Assembly: GCF_946221465.1 (NCBI RefSeq)
Contig: NZ_CAMJVP010000098.1
Coordinates: 1 to 10,735, forward strand
Direction of reading: 5' to 3'
Source of the DNA: an uncultured Aeromicrobium sp.
GTDB taxonomy: Bacteria; Actinomycetota; Actinomycetes; Propionibacteriales; Nocardioidaceae
DNA length: 10,735 bases
Below the pieces are notes generated by a model that saw only the letters and a program-made list of their open reading frames with translations, searched no databases and was not told the DNA's origin. Shown one piece after another: positions 7,068 through 10,735 of this stretch (position 1 is the stretch's first letter; every line of letters starts with the position of its first letter). The position numbers and the translations under genes were made by a program.

Positions 7068-7134
7068 GACGAGTAGGCCGGAGCGCGTGTCCTCGATACG
7101 CGGCTCGGAGAGCTCGGTCACTACTCGACCGCCT
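7068..7134. repeat. Dispersed inverted repeat, copy 3, between convergent genes (possible bidirectional terminator)
   Basis: CGAGTAGGCCGGAGC (7070-7084) is identical to copy 2. CGAGTAG (7070-7076) has its complement CTACTCG at 7121-7127. Internal stems are CGCGT (7084-7088) with ACGCG (7098-7102), and GGTC (7117-7120 region) with GACC (7128-7131). On the minus strand the segment reads GGTCGAGTAG...CGTATCGAGGAC, the same word order as copy 2, so the element is near-symmetrical. It fills the 56-bp gap between the hydrolase and TetR stop codons and runs into the last codons of the TetR gene. A role in ending both transcripts is plausible, although there is no U-tract. Confidence 0.7.
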
Positions 7135-7873
7135 CTTCGCTCGTGCGGCGCTCGATTTCGCGGTCGATGCCGTCCAGCATGAACCGCAGTCCCGCTTCGA
7201 AGTTCTCCTCCCAGCTGGCGTCGAAGACGTCCTCGCTCAAGCTCGCCATGGTGGGGTACTTGCCTGACTCCATCGCCGCGGCCAGTGCTGGAAGCTGGTT
7301 GCCCCAGAACTCCTCGTCGGACATCCCGCTCTCGACGATCGCGTTCTCGTACAGAATCTCTTGTCGCACCGAGCCGGTGACGTACGAATCCAGGGCGGTG
7401 ACCACCATCATCTTCTCCTGGTCCGTGAAGGGCAGGTCCTTCAGGCCGGACATGGTCTCCTCCATCTCGCCGACGCTGTTGGGTCCGAGGACGGGTCGGC
7501 TCCAGTTGACCTTCAGCAGCCACCGGTGCTTCAGGTACAGCGCGCGCCCCTCCCGCGCGACGGTGGTGAGTGTGTCGCGCCAGTCGCCGGCGGGGTCGAG
7601 GCGACCGAGCTGGCTCGCGAGCACGTGGTCGAGCATGAGGTCGAGGAGTTCGGACTTGCTCGGGATGTAGCGGTACAGCGACATCGTGCCCATGCCGAGC
7701 GCGGTGGCCAGTCTGCGCATCGAGAGCGCTTCGATGCCCTCTGTGTCGGCGATGGAGATAGCCGTGCTCACGATCTGCTGGAGCGAGAGCGTCGGGGTGG
7801 GGCCTTTGCGGGGCGCCGGCAGGCCTTCCCACAGCAGCTGATGACTGCGCGCGAGCGGATTCTGCTCGGTCAT
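7121..7873 (-). CDS. TetR-family transcriptional regulator (TetR_C-type)
   Basis: A 250-aa protein; ATG 7871-7873 is supported by GGAGGGG a few bases upstream on the minus strand. A basic, Pro-rich leader (1-28) precedes the TetR DNA-binding domain at about 29-77. This contains IADTEGIEALSMRRLATALG and the recognition-helix signature GMGTMSLYRYIPSKSELL. The long helical C-terminal part resembles the TetR_C ligand-binding class found beside DrrAB-like exporters. It is divergent from such an ABC exporter, and the gap between them holds two direct 18-bp near-repeats, so it probably represses that operon and itself until an exported compound binds. The final codons and the TAG stop (GTC GAG TAG) lie in a dispersed-repeat word shared with the HNH gene end. 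Confidence 0.93.
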   Translation of the reverse strand: MTEQNPLARSHQLLWEGLPAPRKGPTPTLSLQQIVSTAISIADTEGIEALSMRRLATALGMGTMSLYRYIPSKSELLDLMLDHVLASQLGRLDPAGDWRDTLTTVAREGRALYLKHRWLLKVNWSRPVLGPNSVGEMEETMSGLKDLPFTDQEKMMVVTALDSYVTGSVRQEILYENAIVESGMSDEEFWGNQLPALAAAMESGKYPTMASLSEDVFDASWEENFEAGLRFMLDGIDREIERRTSEEAVE

Positions 7874-7896
7874 GTTCCCCTCCGTCGTACTGGCCC

Positions 7897-7942
7897 TTGC
7901 GTACTGCGCACAGCGTACGCTACCGTGCTGCGTACATCGTAC
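7897..7942 (+). promoter_or_regulatory. ABC exporter promoter with two tandem candidate TetR operators
   Basis: TTGCGT (7897-7902), an 18-nt spacer and TACCGT (7921-7926) form a plausible promoter for the ABC operon. Over it lie GTACTGCGCACAGCGTAC (7901-7918) and GTGCTGCGTACATCGTAC (7925-7942), which match at 15 of 18 positions with a 24-bp period; each carries GTAC or a near-GTAC at both ends as a weak dyad. AGCGTACGCT (7912-7921) is a perfect 10-bp palindrome. The first site fills the -35/-10 spacer and the second covers the -10 box to the expected start. TetR binding is inferred. Confidence 0.65.
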
Positions 7943-7962
7943 TCACAACCTTGGAGGCTCGC

Positions 7963-8919
7963 GTGCTGTCCTCAGAACTAGCGGTTCAGACGCACGGTTT
8001 GACCAAGCGATACGGGGAGAAGCTCGCGCTCGACGGCGTCGATCTGGCGGTGCCGCGCGGATCGGTGCACGGTCTCCTCGGACCGAACGGGGCAGGGAAG
8101 ACCACCACGGTGCGCATCCTCGCCACCCTCACCAGGGCCGATGCGGGGGAGGCGGTCGTCGCCGGGTACGACGTGCGGACCCAGCCGCGGGAGGTCCGGG
8201 CGAGTATCGGACTCGTCGGACAGCAGACCGCCGTCGACGATCTCCTCAGTGCCCGGCAGAACCTCACGATCTTCGGCCGGCTCTTCCGGCTGGACAAGGC
8301 CACGGCTCGGAGGCGCGCCGACGAACTGCTGGAGCTGTTCGGCCTCGCGGACGCCGCGAAACGCCCGCCCAAGACGTTCTCCGGCGGCATGCGGCGCCGG
8401 CTCGACTTGGCCGCGAGTATGATCCTGGCGCCGGACGTGCTTTTCCTGGACGAGCCGACGACCGGGCTAGACCCCGCGGGTCGGCGGGAAGTGTGGAAGA
8501 CCGTCCGCGACCTCGCCGAACAAGGCACCACGGTCCTGTTGACGACGCACTATCTGGACGAGGCCGACAAGCTGTGTGACCGCATCAGCGTGATCGATGA
8601 AGGCCGGAACTTCATCGAGGACACGCCCGCCGGGCTGAAGCGGCGCATCGGCGACGAGCGGCTGGAGATCGCCGCTGACGATCCCGCGGTGCTGGCGCAA
8701 GTCGCGCAGATCGCCGGTCGCGTCGCGGGCCCGGAGGTGACCGTGGTCGAGGGGAGCCTCAGTGTTCCGGTCGCTCGCGGTGTCCGCGCCCTGACCGAGG
8801 TCGCGGCGGAGATCCGCCAGCAGGGTCTGGAGATCACCGACATCGGACTGCGCCGCCCGACCCTCGACGAGGCGTTCCTTCATCTCACCAGCCGCACCGA
8901 ACAGGAGGCCGCTCGATGA
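7963..8919 (+). CDS. ABC-2 exporter ATP-binding subunit (DrrA-like)
   Basis: A 318-aa protein. GTG 7963 is chosen because GGAGG at 7953-7957 sits 5 nt upstream; the longer open frame would start within the operator. Walker A is GPNGAGKT (40-47), the Q-loop is near Gln87-Gln88, the ABC signature is FSGGMRRRL (139-147), Walker B is LFLDEP (160-165), the D-loop is GLDP and the switch histidine is His196 in TTHYLDEAD. All catalytic motifs are intact. The C-terminal extension (about 220-318), ending LRRPTLDEAFLHLTSR, is typical of DrrA/CcmA-type drug-export ATPases. It should energise the permease encoded by the next gene, overlapping by ATGA, to export a hydrophobic drug or lipid-like compound; the substrate is unknown. 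It is likely TetR-controlled. Confidence 0.95.
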   Translation: MLSSELAVQTHGLTKRYGEKLALDGVDLAVPRGSVHGLLGPNGAGKTTTVRILATLTRADAGEAVVAGYDVRTQPREVRASIGLVGQQTAVDDLLSARQNLTIFGRLFRLDKATARRRADELLELFGLADAAKRPPKTFSGGMRRRLDLAASMILAPDVLFLDEPTTGLDPAGRREVWKTVRDLAEQGTTVLLTTHYLDEADKLCDRISVIDEGRNFIEDTPAGLKRRIGDERLEIAADDPAVLAQVAQIAGRVAGPEVTVVEGSLSVPVARGVRALTEVAAEIRQQGLEITDIGLRRPTLDEAFLHLTSRTEQEAAR

Positions 8920-9788
8920 GCGTCAACGACCAGACCTCGCAGCAACTCCGTTCTCACGCACGCCTTCCCTCAGGTCCCGTGTCCCGGTTCACCTGGGCGA
9001 TGAAGGACTGCTGGACGATCGTCATGCAAGAACTCACGCATCTCGTCCGTCAGCCGTCGACGTTCGCGTGGCAGCTCGGCATGCCCGTCGTGATGGTGCT
9101 GATGTTCGTGTACGTCTTCGGGTCGGCGATGGACGTGACCGGCCAGGGCGCAGGGGAGGGGTATGTCGACTACGCCATGCCCGGCATGTTCGCGATGACG
9201 ATGGCCTTCGGGTTCATGAACACGGCGTTCGTGGTGACGTTGAACAAGGAGAAGGGGTTCATGGACCGCTTCCGGTCGATGCCGATGTCGCCGTCGGCCG
9301 TGGTGACCGGCCGCGGTGTCTCCGACATCATCCAGGCGGGGGTCGACCTCGCGGTCATCGCGGCTGTCGCGCTCGTGATCGGCTGGCGCTCGGGCGGGAG
9401 CCTGGCTGCGTCGATGTTGGCTTTCGGTCTGCTGCTGTGGTTGCGACTCGCGCTGATCTTCGTCGGGATCTACCTCGGTCTGCTGATCAAGAACACCGAG
9501 GTGGCGGGGTCGCTCTTCGCGGTCGCCTTCCCGCTGGGCTTCATCTCGTCGGTGTTCGCGCCGCCGGAGATGATGCCGGGTTGGCTCGGCGCCATCGCGG
9601 CGTGGAACCCGGTGTCCTCCACGGCGAACGCGATCCGCGAGCTGTTCGAGACGCCCGGCGCTGGTGTGGGAGAGGCCAGTTACTGGATCGACGGGCACGC
9701 GATCACCGGCGCGGTCGTCTGGCCGGTCGTCATCATGGCGATCTTCGTGCCCCTGGCGGTCCGCCAGTTCCGCAACCTCAGCAAGTGA
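8916..9788 (+). CDS. ABC-2 type exporter permease (DrrB-like)
   Basis: A 290-aa membrane protein. Its ATG overlaps the ATPase stop codon (ATGA), with GGAGG at 8904-8908 as ribosome-binding site. A cytoplasmic N-terminal stretch of about 50 residues includes the amphipathic segment ELTHLVRQPSTFAW. Then come about six membrane spans: near 53-70, 88-108, 140-157, 165-187, 195-215 and 263-280. Conserved ABC-2 features are KEKGFMDRFRSMPMSP (the coupling loop after TM2) and the WNPVSSTANAIRELF segment before the last span. It forms the translocation path with the preceding ATPase, presumably as a 2+2 assembly. The pair is complete for a DrrAB-like exporter; no biosynthetic genes that would name the cargo are nearby. 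Confidence 0.94.
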   Translation: MSVNDQTSQQLRSHARLPSGPVSRFTWAMKDCWTIVMQELTHLVRQPSTFAWQLGMPVVMVLMFVYVFGSAMDVTGQGAGEGYVDYAMPGMFAMTMAFGFMNTAFVVTLNKEKGFMDRFRSMPMSPSAVVTGRGVSDIIQAGVDLAVIAAVALVIGWRSGGSLAASMLAFGLLLWLRLALIFVGIYLGLLIKNTEVAGSLFAVAFPLGFISSVFAPPEMMPGWLGAIAAWNPVSSTANAIRELFETPGAGVGEASYWIDGHAITGAVVWPVVIMAIFVPLAVRQFRNLSK

Positions 9789-9817
9789 GGTGGTGTCGGG
9801 AACCGCGGTAGGTCCTT

Positions 9818-9823
9818 TAGCGT
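9818..9823 (+). promoter_or_regulatory. Candidate leaderless -10 box of the nucleotidyltransferase gene
   Basis: TAGCGT is followed by exactly seven nucleotides and then ATG 9831, and no Shine-Dalgarno precedes the gene. This matches the leaderless pattern seen upstream of the hydrolase gene. A -35 element is not evident (GTGTCG at 9793-9798 is a weak match). The box overlaps the alternative GTG start at 9822, so this reading also argues for ATG 9831. Confidence 0.4.
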
Positions 9824-9830
9824 GAGCGCC

Positions 9831-10598
9831 ATGGACGACTCCCAGTTCCTCGACCACGTCGCCGACACCCTCGCCGCGCTCCCGGCCGTCGAGGCGGTCA
9901 CGCTCGGCGGGTCACGCGCGCAGGGGATTGCGCGTCCCGAAAGCGACTGGGACATGGCGATCTACTACCGCGGCGCCTTCGACCCGCAGTCGCTGCGCGA
10001 CGTCGGCTGGGACGGCGAGGTCTCGAAGATCGGCGATTGGGGCGGGGGAGTGTTCAACGGTGGCGCGTGGCTGCACGTCGACGGTCGACGGGTGGACGTC
10101 CATTACCGCGACCTCGCCGTCGTCGAGCGCGAGCTCGAGCGGAGCCGGCGCGGTGACTTCCACATCGAACCGCTGATGTTCCACCTCGCCGGCATCCCGA
10201 GCTACCTCGTCGTCGCCGAGCTCGGCATCAACCAGGTGCTGAGGGGAGAGCTCCCGCGTCCCACGTATCCCGATGAGCTTCGGCGCCTTGCGCCCGACGT
10301 GTGGATGGGGCGTGCCCGGATGAACCTCGTCTACGCCGAGCACAACGACGCGATCCACGGGCGCGTCACGCAGACTGCGGGGCTGGTCGCGGTCGCTGCG
10401 CTCGAGTTCGCCCACGCGGTGATGGCGGCGCGAGGCCAGTGGGTGACGAACGAGAAGCGCCTGCTCGCCGACGCGGGACTCGACCACCTCGACGAGGTGA
10501 TCGCCGGCCTCTCTGCTGATCCCGAGACGTTGACCGCGGCTGTCATCGCCGTGCGCGACCACGGCGAGTCCGCCGTCCTGCTCGCGCGAGAACGCTGA
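9831..10598 (+). CDS. Nucleotidyltransferase-domain protein, substrate unknown
   Basis: A 255-aa protein from ATG 9831; GTG 9822 would add three residues. The N-terminal half has a complete polymerase-beta-type nucleotidyltransferase site: GGSRAQG (26-32), then SDWD with Asp39 and Asp41, and a third carboxylate, Asp89, in RRVDVHYRD. The C-terminal half (about 130-255) is helical and could be a HEPN-like or substrate-binding helical bundle, as in aminoglycoside or lincosamide nucleotidyltransferases and in orphan members. It should transfer an NMP to a small molecule, protein or RNA; I do not recognise the subgroup. It is on the same strand 42 nt after the DrrB-like gene, but a possible leaderless promoter of its own makes co-function with the exporter uncertain. 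No toxin partner is adjacent. Confidence 0.88.
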   Translation: MDDSQFLDHVADTLAALPAVEAVTLGGSRAQGIARPESDWDMAIYYRGAFDPQSLRDVGWDGEVSKIGDWGGGVFNGGAWLHVDGRRVDVHYRDLAVVERELERSRRGDFHIEPLMFHLAGIPSYLVVAELGINQVLRGELPRPTYPDELRRLAPDVWMGRARMNLVYAEHNDAIHGRVTQTAGLVAVAALEFAHAVMAARGQWVTNEKRLLADAGLDHLDEVIAGLSADPETLTAAVIAVRDHGESAVLLARER

Positions 10599-10599
10599 T

Positions 10600-10623
10600 C
10601 TTCCCGCGTTTCCAGCGCGGAAG
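10600..10623 (+). terminator. Weak hairpin after the nucleotidyltransferase gene
   Basis: CTTCCCGCG (10600-10608) can pair with CGCGGAAG (10616-10623), with one bulged C and a 7-nt loop, immediately after the TGA stop. No T-tract follows; a G/C-rich stretch does. It may be a U-less terminator separating the gene from the tRNA promoter, but the evidence is only the stem and its position. Confidence 0.35.
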
Positions 10624-10644
10624 CTCAGAGGGGGGACCCCGAGT

Positions 10645-10673
10645 TTGAACGCCATATGACCGTCCCGTAAAGT
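10645..10673 (+). promoter_or_regulatory. Promoter of the initiator tRNA
   Basis: TTGAAC (10645-10650), a 17-nt spacer and TAAAGT (10668-10673) form the best sigma-70/HrdB-like promoter in the window. Transcription should begin near 10680, a few bases before the mature tRNA 5' end at 10686, consistent with a strong stable-RNA promoter and a very short 5' leader. Confidence 0.8.
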
Positions 10674-10685
10674 AGGAACTACCGA

Positions 10686-10735
10686 CGCGGGGTGGAGCAG
10701 CTCGGTAGCTCGCTGGGCTCATAACCCAGAGGTCG
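10686..10735 (+). tRNA. Initiator tRNA-Met (CAU), 5' part, cut by window end
   Basis: The 5' acceptor strand is CGCGGGG (10686-10692). The D-arm GAGCAGCTCGGTAGCTC follows. The anticodon stem is CTGGG (10713-10717) with CCCAG (10725-10729), around the loop CTCATAA with anticodon CAT at 10720-10722. Position 1 is C, and three consecutive G:C pairs (GGG/CCC) close the anticodon stem, the hallmarks of initiator rather than elongator tRNA-Met. The T-arm and 3' acceptor strand lie beyond the window, so the diagnostic C1 x A72 mismatch cannot be confirmed. Confidence 0.95.

Noticed and set aside
4831..7134. CRISPR-like interpretation of the repeated words
   Set aside because: There are only three dispersed copies in both orientations, separated by genes, without regular spacers or cas genes.
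6069..7832. 587-codon minus-strand open frame across the hydrolase and TetR genes
   Set aside because: Low-complexity Arg/Pro/Gly translation with no recognisable motif, overlapping two clear genes in other frames.
9817..9825. TTAGCGTGA shared with the left part of the MarR operator (1287-1295)
   Set aside because: The right half of the palindrome is missing, and the word is explained as a TANNNT box; no basis for calling it a second MarR site.

Overview
The window is high-GC DNA, densely coded on both strands. It has frequent GTG starts, actinobacterial families (UPF0182, DUF222/HNH, DrrAB-type ABC exporter) and several candidate leaderless promoters with a TANNNT box 6-7 nt before the start codon. 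This points to an actinomycete chromosome, most likely Micrococcales; the order is inference. The content looks chromosomal and accessory. I see no phage, plasmid, IS transposase or CRISPR array, and no gene-free stretch over 300 bp.

Left part (1-4815): the 3' end of a UPF0182 membrane protein overlaps a short protein-L-isoaspartate O-methyltransferase-like gene. This converges with, and overlaps by 13 bp, a MarR-family regulator on the minus strand. The regulator is divergent from a 1019-aa RND-type (AcrB/SwrC-like) exporter. A perfect 7+7 palindrome lies in the 61-bp gap between their starts, so MarR control of the exporter is the obvious reading. The RND gene converges with, and overlaps by 31 bp, a YbaK/EbsC-type aminoacyl-tRNA deacylase gene.

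Middle (4816-7134): a DUF222-HNH endonuclease of the 13E12 type and a leaderless alpha/beta hydrolase with an Asp nucleophile are separated and bordered by three copies of a dispersed imperfect inverted repeat. Its core words are CGAGTAGGCCGG and TATCGAGACCAC. In two copies a CTACTCG word supplies the stop codon of the adjacent minus-strand gene.

Right part (7121-10735): a TetR regulator is divergent from a two-gene DrrA/DrrB-like ABC-2 exporter (ATPase and permease, ATGA overlap). The gap between them carries two 18-bp direct repeats, 15/18 identical and 24 bp apart, laid over the exporter promoter; these are probably TetR operators. A nucleotidyltransferase-domain protein of unknown substrate follows, then a strong sigma-70-like promoter and the 5' two-thirds of an initiator tRNA-Met running off the window.

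Functionally the window holds two independently regulated efflux systems (MarR-RND and TetR-ABC) among housekeeping or orphan enzymes. I do not see a clearly new multi-gene system. The least explained items are the repeat family with its repeat-borne stop codons, the repeat-bordered HNH gene, and the orphan nucleotidyltransferase.
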